This document shows positions 25,387 through 34,163 of a stretch of DNA of 64,000 nucleotides, piece by piece; positions within the stretch are counted from its first letter, which is position 1, and each line of letters starts with the position of its first letter. The notes under the pieces are model-generated. The model was not told the DNA's origin. It made no database searches and saw only the letters and a list, made by a program, of their open reading frames with translations. The DNA is from Streptomyces ureilyticus (GTDB lineage Bacteria > Actinomycetota > Actinomycetes > Streptomycetales > Streptomycetaceae). Made by a program: the position numbers and the translations under genes. The DNA is taken from assembly GCF_011045025.1 (NCBI RefSeq), contig NZ_JAAKZX010000001.1:1-64000 (forward strand). Direction: 5' to 3'.

Positions 25387-25984
25387 CACCCCCGGCGAGG
25401 AGCCGGAGCTCACCGTACCGGTGACCATGTTCGAGGACGTCGAGGACCTCAAGGCCAAAATCGCCAGGCTGACGGCCCAGATGGAGGCCCTGACCCACGG
25501 CGCCGCCGCAGGCCCTGACGAAGCGTCCGCCGATACCGAAGCGGGTCCCGGGGATGCTGCCGGGAGCGCCGAGGGAGGCGAGGAAGAGGAATGGCAGTAC
25601 CCGCCGTTCATTCTCTTGCTCGATCCGCCGCTCTACGACGACGAGTTGCGCGCCCTGATCGAATGGGTGGAGGGCGTCCTGGTGCCCGGCTACTTGGCCG
25701 AGCCGTCCGCCGATGCCCACTGGTGCCACCTGTGGTTCGAGCACGCCGTCGCCGTCGCCCGGCTGCACGCGCTATGGCTGGCCTGGCAGGAACTCACCGA
25801 CCCTGTCAGCTGCGGCTACACCGGCCCCAGCGTCTGGCACCGGGACCATCTCGACCCCTGCATGAGGGAGCTGCGCGCCTCTCAAGGCCCCTTCCGGGGC
25901 TGCACCAAGAACGAGCACCAGATCCAACACCGCCTGCCCGGCAGGGTGCCCAGCGCGTGGCGCCAGGATTCACCCCCAGAGTGA
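25376..25984 (+). CDS. DUF4913-type protein
   Basis: 202 residues from a GTG overlapping the coupling-protein gene by 11 bases. A coiled coil (DVEDLKAKIARLTAQMEAL), an acidic linker, then a Trp-rich domain with AHWCHLWFEHAVAVARLHALWLAWQEL and PSVWHRDHLDPCMRELRASQGPF. That domain matches DUF4913, which regularly closes actinobacterial conjugation operons. Its role is not established; tight coupling suggests it serves the coupling protein. Confidence 0.75.
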   Translation: MAGSTPGEEPELTVPVTMFEDVEDLKAKIARLTAQMEALTHGAAAGPDEASADTEAGPGDAAGSAEGGEEEEWQYPPFILLLDPPLYDDELRALIEWVEGVLVPGYLAEPSADAHWCHLWFEHAVAVARLHALWLAWQELTDPVSCGYTGPSVWHRDHLDPCMRELRASQGPFRGCTKNEHQIQHRLPGRVPSAWRQDSPPE

Positions 25985-26010
25985 AAGAGGCGCCCGCACC
26001 AGCAATGACT

Positions 26011-26037
26011 TAGGCCCCGCCTTGGGGGCGGGGCCTA
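26011..26037. terminator. Terminator of the secretion operon
   Basis: TAGGCCCCGCC-TTGGG-GGCGGGGCCTA, 27 bases after the last gene of the operon. Confidence 0.75.
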
Positions 26038-26537
26038 ATACGGGCGCCGGGGACCACCTCTGTCGCTTGGGCGGGTAGCGATCGTGCCGGGCCTGTCGCG
26101 ATGCCTTGGCCGAGCGGAGACGGCCGGAAGCTACCGGCGGTCCGGCTTTGCGATGAACGGTGCCGCGAGCTTGCGCAGCACCTTGCCGATGGCCAAGATC
26201 CTCATGACCCCTATGTTCTGGGGTAGCGGCACCATGCGAGCCGTCCCTCCTGGTCGGTGAACATCCAAGAGGGGATTCTTCCCCGGTCAAGATCGAAGGA
26301 CACGTGCCGCGACGACCGTGACCGGAACCCGCGCCCTCGGTGCTTCGTGGTGCCATCCAAGCGAGGTGGTGTGGTGGCCGGAGCCCCGCTGGGGGAGCCC
26401 GGGAACTGACGTCGGGGCGGGGCTCCACCACCACCAGACGCTGTGCTTTACGTCACACTGGCAAGATTTATTGACGTTTTTGGGCCGTGCCGCGCCTGAA
26501 GAGTGAAGGTGTCGCTCAACTGGTGTTGGAGGACTTG
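26038..26537. other. Intergenic region, no supported gene
   Basis: 500 bases after the operon terminator. One plus-strand frame of 62 codons (26318-26506) lacks a ribosome binding site. A weak TTGACG lies at 26473. Nothing else stands out. Confidence 0.4.
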
Positions 26538-26882
26538 ATGATCCCGTCGAAGCAGCTTCTGCCGACGATCACCCCGCCGGGGATATACAGGCAGCTCGTG
26601 CAGCTGATCACGGTCGGCACGGAGCTCGATGAGCCGACGGCGGAAAGGCTTGCGGACAGCCTGCTGTTCCGGTTGGGGCTCTACGGCCCTACCCCTGAGA
26701 AGGTGGACGATTGGTGTACGGCGATGTTCTTCGCGGCCTACCCGGAGGGCAGCGGCTGGGTGCAGTGCAGCAAGGAGCCAGGGCACATCCGGCGCGGCGA
26801 CCCGCTGCACAAGGCCTGGCGCGGGCGGTCTTGGAGCGATGACCACCGTCAGGCCGTGGCCGCTGTCGACCAGGAGAGCTGA
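26538..26882 (+). CDS. Small hypothetical protein
   Basis: 114 residues from ATG 26538 behind TTGGAGGA; an in-frame GTG at 26487 has no ribosome binding site. It is helical with DWCTAMFFAAYPEGSGWVQC and CSKEPGHIRRGDPLHKAW, where the last part resembles small Streptomyces regulatory or phage-type proteins that carry a GHIR..D..H element. Monocistronic and convergent with the membrane gene downstream. Function unknown. Confidence 0.6.
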   Translation: MIPSKQLLPTITPPGIYRQLVQLITVGTELDEPTAERLADSLLFRLGLYGPTPEKVDDWCTAMFFAAYPEGSGWVQCSKEPGHIRRGDPLHKAWRGRSWSDDHRQAVAAVDQES

Positions 26883-27168
26883 CGTGGCGGCGGCCGGAGC
26901 AGCCTGCTCTGGTCGCCGCACCAGACCCTGCTCTTAAGTGACACGACCGATTGGTTGGGACTCAACCCGCCGGAGCGTGGGACGTGATCTCCACGAACGG
27001 CACGTTGCCGCAGATAACAGGGTTCCGTCGGTGCTCCTCACGCCGCTTCGGCGACCTCAACGGGCGTCCGCACAAGGTGGGCCAGGTACGCCCGGTGAGT
27101 TCTCCGATGGTGAAGCCGACCTGCATGTCGATCTGCCATTCCAGCTCAGCGGTTTGTGCTGCCAGCCG

Positions 27169-28425
27169 TTACTGCCTCGGCGCGCTGGTGGCGGCCTGTG
27201 CCTCTCCGGCGATGGCGACGGCGTCGATCACCAGCGGATGGGTCAGGTGCTGGGCCACCCGTACGAGGTGCTGGCGCTCGTCATGGGGCTCCACGTCCGT
27301 ACCCGGGAGCCGGGGAAGGCGGATCTGCGGCGGGAGGGTCGTCGGGTTGTCGGTCCGGTCCTGGGCCGCGCGGAGCAGCGTGGCCGCGGCTTGAGCCGCC
27401 GTCAGGTCCCAGCCGGCGCCCAGGTCGTCACCGTCCTCCCCCCATACCGTGACCAGCCGATTGACGGCCAGCGACGGCATGGGGCTCCACCAGGGGCTGA
27501 GCCGCCCCATGCCGTCGCTGACCTCCGCCATCATGTCGTTGAGGTCGAGTTGGGTACCGAAGCCCGTCCATGACCACCTGGGTGCCAGAACCACCGTGGG
27601 GTCCCCTTTGTCGTCGTCCTCGATGACGAGGTCGTGCAGGGGCTGGAGTGCGCGCAGGTCCCGGCGCTCTGCTCGGCGCGAGCGCAACGCCTGGGAGGCC
27701 AGGGCGATGTTGGCGGCGATGCAGCTGGCGATGGTGGCCAGCCACGCGCTCTCGGCCAGGCCGTCGAGGCGTCGGGGGCCGGTGGCCGAGCCGATCAAGG
27801 CGGCCGCGGTGAGGGCGACGTTCACCAAATCCCAGCCCAGGGCCAGGGCGAACCAGCCGAGCGCCTTCCTAAGGTTCTCGACGAGGTCGGGTCGGCCGGG
27901 GATCGACAGGGAGCGGCACGCGCGCACGGTGACCACGACGGTGACGATCAGCGCGGTCCAGTAGATGAGGTGGAGAGCGACGACCTCGGGTACGTGCGCG
28001 TAGGCGGCGGCGAACTTCAGCGGGGCCGCCGGGCCCAGGTCGGCGTGGAAATACAGCACGGTCATGGCGGTGATGGCGCCCCCGTACACGGGACCCCAGC
28101 GCCAGGCCGTGCGGTGCAGGACGGCCGGATCCCTCTGCTCGGGCTGCCACAGCTGGCTCAGCGCGTGGGCGTGGGCCACGCACACCAGCGTGGCCACCGG
28201 GACGAGGAGCGCGCCGATGTTCGGCGAGCGCAGCACCGTGCCGACGATCCGGTACACGACCGGTGTGGCGAGCAGGAAGATCAGTCCGGCGAAGACGAGC
28301 ACCGAGGCGGTGAGGGTCTGCGTCCACTCCCGCTGGTCGCGGGCCGCCCGGGCTTTGACCGTGCCGAGCCCCAGCGTCGCCGCTGCGATGATCAGGTTGA
28401 CGACCGTGATGATCCCGGTCGTCAT
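27169..28425 (-). CDS. Polytopic membrane protein of the MAB_1171c type
   Basis: 418 residues. Seven or so N-terminal helices (for example TTGIITVVNLIIAAATLGL, LTASVLVFAGLIFLLATPVV, IGALLVPVATLVCVAHAHA, LHLIYWTALIVTVVVTVRA), then a cytoplasmic domain from about residue 240 with DEWRQ-less, basic-acidic helices. The architecture is that of the MAB_1171c-type putative transporters found next to ImmA/IrrE-like genes in Streptomyces, as here (ATGA overlap). No transport substrate is known. Confidence 0.7.
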   Translation of the reverse strand: MTTGIITVVNLIIAAATLGLGTVKARAARDQREWTQTLTASVLVFAGLIFLLATPVVYRIVGTVLRSPNIGALLVPVATLVCVAHAHALSQLWQPEQRDPAVLHRTAWRWGPVYGGAITAMTVLYFHADLGPAAPLKFAAAYAHVPEVVALHLIYWTALIVTVVVTVRACRSLSIPGRPDLVENLRKALGWFALALGWDLVNVALTAAALIGSATGPRRLDGLAESAWLATIASCIAANIALASQALRSRRAERRDLRALQPLHDLVIEDDDKGDPTVVLAPRWSWTGFGTQLDLNDMMAEVSDGMGRLSPWWSPMPSLAVNRLVTVWGEDGDDLGAGWDLTAAQAAATLLRAAQDRTDNPTTLPPQIRLPRLPGTDVEPHDERQHLVRVAQHLTHPLVIDAVAIAGEAQAATSAPRQ

Positions 28426-29069
28426 ATGGGGCGGTGGTTGGCGAACCCGGCTATCAGGGAGCTGGTGCGCTTGCTGGTGGCGTCCAGGTCGAGCAGCGGC
28501 AGGACGACCCGCGCGGTCGCCTCACAGGTGCGCTCTTCCGCGTTCGGGTAGCCCGCGCGCAGCATCGCGCGCCCGGTCAGGATCTCCTTTTGGACCCGGT
28601 CCGGCAGGACCGCCATCTGCTCCTTGAGGGACTGCAGGGTGACGCCGTCGAAGTGGCTGTGCACCGTGAGGCTGCCCGCGGCGGTGGGGCCGCCGCCCTT
28701 GCGCGAGGGGAGCAGGTGGCGGACCTCGTGCAGGATGACGTGCGCGGTGTGGCGGCGGCTGAGCCGGTCGCTGAGGCCGATGTAGTCGTCATCCTTGCCC
28801 AGCACCGCAATGCCGCTCACCGTGGGCGGCAGGAAGGACAGCGGGACGGGTTCGACCTCGCGGCCACGCAGTCTCCTGACGGCGTCCAGGACGTCTGAGA
28901 TGCTCGCTCCCGGCCGCAGGCCGAGGTCATCGTGGAACCAGCTCAGTGCATCGCGCTTTTCGCGGGCCCAGGAGCGTTTGTCGCGTACGGCCGTGCCGAC
29001 ACGGGAGGTGGCCTCGGTGATGCGTGCGAGGCCGGCGCGGTATGGGGGTGTAGCGCCGGTGGCGTTCAT
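28422..29069 (-). CDS. ImmA/IrrE-type metallopeptidase-like protein
   Basis: 215 residues. HEVRH at 114-118 is an HExxH zinc-peptidase motif within AHVILHEVRHLLPSRKG, and ERTCEATARVVLPLL near 180 could supply the third ligand. ImmA/IrrE proteins cleave or control XRE repressors. A suitable HTH partner is the regulator at 32096 across the P450 genes (inference). Coupled by ATGA to the membrane protein. Confidence 0.75.
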   Translation of the reverse strand: MNATGATPPYRAGLARITEATSRVGTAVRDKRSWAREKRDALSWFHDDLGLRPGASISDVLDAVRRLRGREVEPVPLSFLPPTVSGIAVLGKDDDYIGLSDRLSRRHTAHVILHEVRHLLPSRKGGGPTAAGSLTVHSHFDGVTLQSLKEQMAVLPDRVQKEILTGRAMLRAGYPNAEERTCEATARVVLPLLDLDATSKRTSSLIAGFANHRPI

Positions 29070-29288
29070 GGGGCTGGTCAGTCCTCCCGCCGCTGGTCGG
29101 TGCCTTCATGGTCGGGCGGTGCCGCCGTGCTGGTCAACGACGCTTGGTCGGGCGCCCGGAAGTGATGGTTGTGCATCGGCCGTCTACGCTCCCCGTTTCC
29201 CCTGAGGTGACTGGCTGTGCATGTTGATCTGCGGAGAGAGAGGCTATCAGTCCGCCTTGATCGCACCGGCGTCGGCGGGCCGGGCGGA

Positions 29289-29329
29289 GGGCTGTGGCGG
29301 GCGCCCGCAGCGGGCGCCCGCCACAGCCC
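29289..29329. terminator. Strong hairpin between same-strand units
   Basis: 19-bp perfect arms (29289-29307 and 29311-29329) with a 3-base loop, two bases beyond the stop of the P450 gene. The palindromic stem works in both directions and separates the P450 pair from the ImmA/membrane pair. Confidence 0.8.
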
Positions 29330-29331
29330 CT

Positions 29332-30594
29332 CTACACCGCGGCGGGCGCTGCGGCCCGGGGCTTGAGCTGCCCCCACAGCGCGGCATCGGAGTTGGGGGA
29401 GTAGGAGCTGATCGGCAGGGACTCCGGGGCGCCGGTCCGGTCCAGGTCGAAGTGATCGAGGAACGCGCCGAGCGCCGTTGTGGCCATCATGCGGGCCAGC
29501 GGGGCGCCCATGCAGTAGTGGACCCCGTGGCCGAAGGCCAGGTGCCGCGCGAGGACGCTGCGGGACGGGTCGAAGACGTCGGCGTCCGGGCCGAACGACT
29601 GCGTGTCCCGACCGGTCGCCGCCACACAGATGACCACTGCCTCGCCCTTTCGCACCGTGACGTCCGTGCCGGGCACGACCACGTCGCGGGCGGCGTAGCG
29701 GAACATGATGGTGTTGATCGGCCCGTTCCAGCGCAGAACCTCCTCCACCACATCCTCGATCGGGACCGCGCCGGCGCGCACCCGGGCCTGCTGGGTGGGG
29801 TGGTCCGCCAAGGCCTTGAGGCAGTTGACGATCAGGTCCTGGGTCGTCGACTGCCCCGCGAAGAGGAACAGCATCAGGGTGTACGTCAGCAGCTCGTCGT
29901 CGAGGGTGGCGTCCTCGCCGTCGGTCGCGGCGATGAGGGCGGAGGTCAGGTCGTCCGCCGGGGTCCGGCGCTTGGCGTCGATCAGGGCGGTGATGGTGTC
30001 CACAACGCCTTGCTTGCCCGCGATGGCCTCCTCGGCGGTGCTGCTGCTGGCGTGCATGGCCGTGTAGTTCCGGGTGAGGGTCTCGCCGCTGCTGGGGTCC
30101 AGGCCGAAAAGGTGGCAGATGATCTGCATGGGCAGTTCGAAGGCGAACGAACGGCGCAGCTCGACGAACCCGCCCGGCGCGGCCTTCGCCAGGTCGGCGA
30201 TCAGCGCCTGGACGATCTCGTCGATGCGCGGACGCAGCTTCTCGACCCGGCGGGCGGTGAACGCCGCGCTGACCAGGCCCCGCAGTGTGCGGTGCCGGGC
30301 GCCGTCGGCGTTCAGCATGCCGGGCAGGGTGATGAACTCCCTGATTCCCCAGTCGCCGGGCACCTTGCCGTCCTTGAGGTCTGCCCAGTGCTCCGGGTCC
30401 TTCCGGAAGCTGTCGCGGTCTCCCAAAATCGCCTCGGCGACATCGCGGTTCCCGGTGGCCCACACGCGGAGCCCGACATCGAGGAGCGCCGGTACGAGGG
30501 GGCCCCGCGCGTTCAGGCGGCGCGCGTCGCCGTGGACGTCGGTGGCGTTCGGGTCGAGATAGAAGGGGTCCGGGTGGGTGGTGAGCGTCGTCAT
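29332..30594 (-). CDS. Cytochrome P450, CYP154-like
   Basis: 420 residues. Heme loop FGHGVHYCMG with the axial cysteine, ExxR in EEVLRW, and an I-helix LFLFAGQSTTQ in which the usual acidic residue before Thr is replaced by Ser. It would be a soluble class I monooxygenase needing ferredoxin and reductase from elsewhere. ATG at 30594 overlaps the stop of the preceding P450 (TGATGA), so the pair is co-translated. CYP157/CYP154 gene pairs are known from Streptomyces conservons; here the pair stands without conservon genes. Substrate unknown. Confidence 0.85.
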   Translation of the reverse strand: MTTLTTHPDPFYLDPNATDVHGDARRLNARGPLVPALLDVGLRVWATGNRDVAEAILGDRDSFRKDPEHWADLKDGKVPGDWGIREFITLPGMLNADGARHRTLRGLVSAAFTARRVEKLRPRIDEIVQALIADLAKAAPGGFVELRRSFAFELPMQIICHLFGLDPSSGETLTRNYTAMHASSSTAEEAIAGKQGVVDTITALIDAKRRTPADDLTSALIAATDGEDATLDDELLTYTLMLFLFAGQSTTQDLIVNCLKALADHPTQQARVRAGAVPIEDVVEEVLRWNGPINTIMFRYAARDVVVPGTDVTVRKGEAVVICVAATGRDTQSFGPDADVFDPSRSVLARHLAFGHGVHYCMGAPLARMMATTALGAFLDHFDLDRTGAPESLPISSYSPNSDAALWGQLKPRAAAPAAV

Positions 30595-31898
30595 CAGCGG
30601 TCTCCCGTCGGGGCGAAGATGGTGGCGCGCGCACGGGCCCGGGCCGCGTCGAAGGAGACGTCCAGCCGGGCGGGGATACGCACGATGATCGAGGGGCTCC
30701 ACTGCGTGGGCTGCTCGGGGCGGGTCAGGTGGAGGTCGTCCAGGCGGGCCCACAGGCGGCCGACGCCGCCCTCGACGAGGGCGGCGGCCAGGGACTGGGC
30801 CGGGCACTCGTGGGCGCCCAGTCCATACGAGAGATGACTGCCGTTGCCTGCGATGTTCGCGGCGCGGGCGCCGTCGCTGCCGAAGCGTGGGTCGAGGTTG
30901 GCGGCGGCCAGGCTGACGACGCACAGATCGCCGCGGCGGATGCTCGCGCCCATGAGGTCCACGTCGGCGGTCGCGACGCGGCCGATGACCTGCTGCACCG
31001 GAGTGTGATCCCACAGCACCTCGGCCACGACGCCGGGGATGTCCCGGAGCATGCCGTTCAGATCGCTCCGGGTGTCCTCCACCCTGGCCAGCAGCTCGCA
31101 CGCGTTGGCGGTCCACGCGGTGGTGGAGCCGATGCCCGCGTTGATGGACAGCCACACGGTCTCGGTCGTCTCCTGCACCGTCAGGCCCGCCTCCAGCAGG
31201 CCCGTGACGATGTCCGCCCGGGGTTCGCGCAGGCGGCGGTTCACGTGAGCGCCGATGACCTCGATGAGTTCCGCGTTCGCGGCGAGCGCGCCCTCCCCGC
31301 CGTTCAGCAGGGTCAGGATCACCCGCTGGAGCCGCTCGGCCTCTCCCGGCGGGAAACCGAAGAGCTCGGTCAGTACGGCCACCGGGAGGGGGACCGCGTA
31401 CTGGCCGACGAGGTCGGCCCGGCCCTCGTCCACGAACGCGTCGATGAGCTGGTCGGCGGCCCGGGTGATGGCCGCGTCCCGCCGACCGGGTCCGACCTTG
31501 CGCAGGCTGGCCCTAAATGCGTCGCGCAGCCGCACGTGCTCGTCGCCCTGGGCGAAGAGCATGTTCTCCATCGGCGTGACGTGCGGCTCCAGCGCCCAGT
31601 CCTGCGGCAGCTTGCTCCGCTCGATATTCCACTGGCCCAGGTTCCGGGTGAAGTGGAGACCGTTCCTGAGTACGTGGCTGCATGCGTCGTAGCCGGTGAC
31701 GAGCCAGGCCGGCACGTCTCCATCGAGGTGCACCCGTACGACGGGGCCGTGCGCGCGCAGTCCTGCGTAGAACTCGGCCGGTTCGTCGAGCATCTGCGTA
31801 CTGGACAAGGGCACGGCGGGGCTGCCGTGCTGGACCGGGCAGCCGCCGGGCTGTAACGACGGGCTGCTGTCAGACGGCTGAGCAGGAGGTGAGGTCAT
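30594..31898 (-). CDS. Cytochrome P450, CYP157-like, lacking ExxR
   Basis: 434 residues. Heme loop YGLGAHECPAQ keeps the cysteine. The otherwise near-invariant ExxR is ExxW (AEVLWDHTPVQQVIGR). CYP157 enzymes of Streptomyces are known for this loss and for standing next to CYP154, which fits. The I-helix reads NAGIGSTTAW. The Pro/Ser-rich N-terminus is probably disordered. First gene of the P450 pair, transcribed away from the regulator at 32096 with the shared operator motif between them. Confidence 0.85.
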   Translation of the reverse strand: MTSPPAQPSDSSPSLQPGGCPVQHGSPAVPLSSTQMLDEPAEFYAGLRAHGPVVRVHLDGDVPAWLVTGYDACSHVLRNGLHFTRNLGQWNIERSKLPQDWALEPHVTPMENMLFAQGDEHVRLRDAFRASLRKVGPGRRDAAITRAADQLIDAFVDEGRADLVGQYAVPLPVAVLTELFGFPPGEAERLQRVILTLLNGGEGALAANAELIEVIGAHVNRRLREPRADIVTGLLEAGLTVQETTETVWLSINAGIGSTTAWTANACELLARVEDTRSDLNGMLRDIPGVVAEVLWDHTPVQQVIGRVATADVDLMGASIRRGDLCVVSLAAANLDPRFGSDGARAANIAGNGSHLSYGLGAHECPAQSLAAALVEGGVGRLWARLDDLHLTRPEQPTQWSPSIIVRIPARLDVSFDAARARARATIFAPTGDR

Positions 31899-32000
31899 CG
31901 CACCGGATTCCGTGTCGCCGGGAAGAAGGAGAGGACGGGCGGAGGCTCGCGCGCGTCGCGCGCGATGGGTGGTCGTGATCCTGGGGCACCAGCCGTCATG

Positions 32001-32024
32001 CTGTCAACAAATGGCTACACTCCT
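32001..32024 (+). promoter_or_regulatory. Shared promoter/operator motif, copy 2
   Basis: Identical over 24 bases to 17432-17455, with TACACT as -10. It lies 70 bases upstream of the regulator gene and about 100 bases from the divergent P450 start. Confidence 0.65.
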
Positions 32025-32095
32025 GGTCGCAGGCGACACAGCCCCGATACGCTGCGAGCGCACATCCATCTGCCATGGCCCACGGAGACCTTCAG

Positions 32096-32743
32096 GTGAA
32101 CGATTCCTTTGGTGAGGTGACCGCGGCCGACATCGCGCAGCTCCTGCGCGACATCGACAAAGCCGCCTGGCGTCTCGGCTATGCGCGGGACGAGGTCCTC
32201 GACCTCAAGGAGGTCTCCCGGGCGGCCGGTATCAAGCCCGACCGCGTGCGCGAACTGCTCGACGGCGACGAGCCGCAGCAGCCGCCCCGCACGAAGAAGG
32301 AGCGGGAGGCCTTCTACCGGCAGCTGGTCGGCCAGCGCCTGGACCTCCTGCGCAGTGGTGACAGCTACCGCACGATCGGTGACGAGGTCGACCTGACCCA
32401 CTCGCTGATCGGAGACCTCGTCAACGGCGAGCGTAGTGCGCGCCCCGAATACAGCCACCCCCTGGAGACCCGCTACGAGGTCGATCACGGGTTCCTGTCG
32501 AAGCCGGAGGGCCGAGCCCTCGCCGACCACCTGGCGAAGGTCAAGGAGGGCCTGCTGGCAGGTGCGCTGCTGGAGGGGCTGCAGGAGCTCGGCGGCGGGC
32601 AGCAGGTGGCCCTGCGTCACGCGGGCAAGGAGCCTCCCACGATGGAGGAGCTCGTGGAGGCCATGGACGCCCTGGTGGCCCGCACCGCCATCCAGCGCCG
32701 TCGCAAGGGAACGGCCGCTCCTGACGACGCAGACCGCAGCTAG
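32096..32743 (+). CDS. Helix-turn-helix regulator
   Basis: 215 residues from GTG 32096 behind GGAGA; ATG 32075 has no ribosome binding site. There are two HTH-like segments: DLKEVSRAAGIKPDRVRELLDG (about 35-56) and SYRTIGDEVDLTHSLIGDLVNGE (about 90-112). Copies of the CTGTCAACA-type motif flank the gene on both sides and a third precedes the secretion operon, so it is the best candidate for the protein that binds them and would link P450s, itself and conjugation (inference). Confidence 0.7.
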   Translation: MNDSFGEVTAADIAQLLRDIDKAAWRLGYARDEVLDLKEVSRAAGIKPDRVRELLDGDEPQQPPRTKKEREAFYRQLVGQRLDLLRSGDSYRTIGDEVDLTHSLIGDLVNGERSARPEYSHPLETRYEVDHGFLSKPEGRALADHLAKVKEGLLAGALLEGLQELGGGQQVALRHAGKEPPTMEELVEAMDALVARTAIQRRRKGTAAPDDADRS

Positions 32744-32761
32744 CGGAGGCCACTCCGGCCG

Positions 32762-32785
32762 CCCGCTGTAGTCATATGTTGACAG
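32762..32785 (-). promoter_or_regulatory. Shared motif, diverged copy 3
   Basis: On the minus strand CTGTCAACATATGACTACA matches the other two copies at 17 of 19 positions. It starts 19 bases past the regulator gene and, on the plus strand, supplies TTGACA. Confidence 0.5.
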
Positions 32786-33255
32786 TGTGGATGGTGTTAC
32801 ACCAGGATCCACGTGTGGCTACCCCGTCGACGCGGCGGGAGGCCCAGCACGCCATGGGCCGCCCCCGTTTACCCGAGGACGGCCGCTGCAACTGCTGTTC
32901 ATCTACTGCCCGTTCGGGTACGGCGCCGCAGCGATCCCGCTGACGGCGTGAGCACGACCGGCTTCTGTTGGCGCAGAAAACGGTCGACCGGCTCGGGCAT
33001 CCGGCCGGGTCCTCGCGGCCCGGTTCAACAACTCCATAACCGCGTGATGGCCGCCCCTGTTGGCGCAGGGAACGGCCACCACCGACGACTCGATACGAGT
33101 CGTACGCACCACCAGACATCCGACTCAACAAACCCTGGGGTGCTCTAGCAGGCGTGTTACCGCACGCCTGCACAGCAGGATAGGCGCACCCGTTTCTGCC
33201 GCGAAGCAGGAGCGGGCACCGCCGCCCTGCGCCGGGGGCCCCAGCAGGAGTGCAC
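32786..33255. other. Intergenic region
   Basis: 470 bases without a supported gene. It contains two related GTTGGCGCAG..AACGG segments (near 32967 and 33059) and the hairpin GCAGGCGTG-TTACCG-CACGCCTGC (33148-33171), a likely leader or terminator ahead of the secreted-protein gene. Confidence 0.4.
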
Positions 33256-33612
33256 ATGACGCAATCTCGTCTCCTCCGGTCGTCCGTAGCCGGTCTGGTC
33301 GGTCTCGCTGCCCTGGGCAGCGGACTCGTCATGGCGGGGCCCGCTCAGGCCGAGGCACCGGCACGGGCCGCCGCCTGCAAGACGATCAAGATCACAGGGG
33401 GGAAGGTCGCCGTCCGTATGCCGGACCGAGGCGACACCGTGGCCGACTCGAACGACCGTGTCACCCGCTATGTCTACAGGGGCGACAAACTCAGGTCGTG
33501 CGTCATCGCCATCGGCCGTGGCCAGACGTACACGAAGTGCGGCCGGACCGGATACGACTGGTACATCGTACGTGGCGGGCAGGTGCCGCTCACCTGCGCC
33601 AAGCGAGTCTGA
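33256..33612 (+). CDS. Small secreted protein, possible SH3-like domain
   Basis: 118 residues from ATG 33256, five bases after GGAG; GTG 33250 is in frame but overlaps that site. The signal peptide (LLRSSVAGLVGLAALGSGLVMAGPAQA) cleaves near QAEA. The mature part of about 90 residues has KITGGKVAVRMPDRGDTVAD and four cysteines, with WYIVRGGQVPLTC at the end. This looks like a bacterial SH3-type wall-binding fold or a small inhibitor. First of four exported proteins here. Confidence 0.7.
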   Translation: MTQSRLLRSSVAGLVGLAALGSGLVMAGPAQAEAPARAAACKTIKITGGKVAVRMPDRGDTVADSNDRVTRYVYRGDKLRSCVIAIGRGQTYTKCGRTGYDWYIVRGGQVPLTCAKRV

Positions 33613-34163
33613 GCTCTGCGGCCGCGGGCCGTCGAGCCTGGAGATGCACCCGAGTCACCATGCGAGGAACGACGCGCGGGTGGGACAGGGAGCAGACGGT
33701 ACGGCGCGTGATGGCCTGAAAATCGCTGGCCAGAGCGACGTCCTCCGACTGCCGGACGCAGAACCTACAGAGCCGCCCCCCTGCGGATCTGGCGCTCGCG
33801 CCACCCACGGTGGCCGCCCCCGTCCCTACGCCGCCTGCACGTTCTGACTCCCCGGCCAGGGGTTCCCCCCTTTCTGGCCGGGGCTGGCCGAGGGGAGCCG
33901 TGGCAGCGGCTCCACCCCACGGCCGAACCGACCGAGGGAGAGCCGTGGCAGCGGCTCCACCGCGCGTTCCACGCCCGCGACCTCGGCCCTGCGGGGTGCC
34001 GCCCCCTTAGCGGCACCCCGCACCCCTAAGCCCCGAGCGCGCTGGGCCCTGCCCGGACGACAAACCACCACCCGGGCCCAACCGCCGCTCGGCCCACCGC
34101 CCCGCCTACCTGTGCCCGTGCCGCGGCCGCCGATTGCCCCCACCCGCCGCCTGAGAGGCCTTC
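33613..34163. other. Intergenic region with hairpins and a direct repeat
   Basis: CCCCGGCCAG...CTGGCCGGGG stem (33851-33882) acts as a likely terminator. GAGCCGTGGCAGCGGCTCC occurs at 33895 and again at 33940, each itself a hairpin. No supported gene. Confidence 0.45.

Noticed and set aside
26318-26506. 62-codon open frame after the secretion operon
   Set aside because: No ribosome binding site, no plausible domain, and it overlaps the start region of the 26538 gene.
26938-28551. Long plus-strand frames opposite the membrane-protein gene
   Set aside because: They are antisense shadows: Arg/Gly/His-rich translation, and the minus strand gives a convincing membrane protein and an HExxH protein.
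30595-31155. Upstream extension of the first P450 into a 607-residue frame
   Set aside because: The added N-terminus is Arg/Pro-rich and antisense-like and overlaps the second P450; the P450 fold begins with the ATG at 30594.
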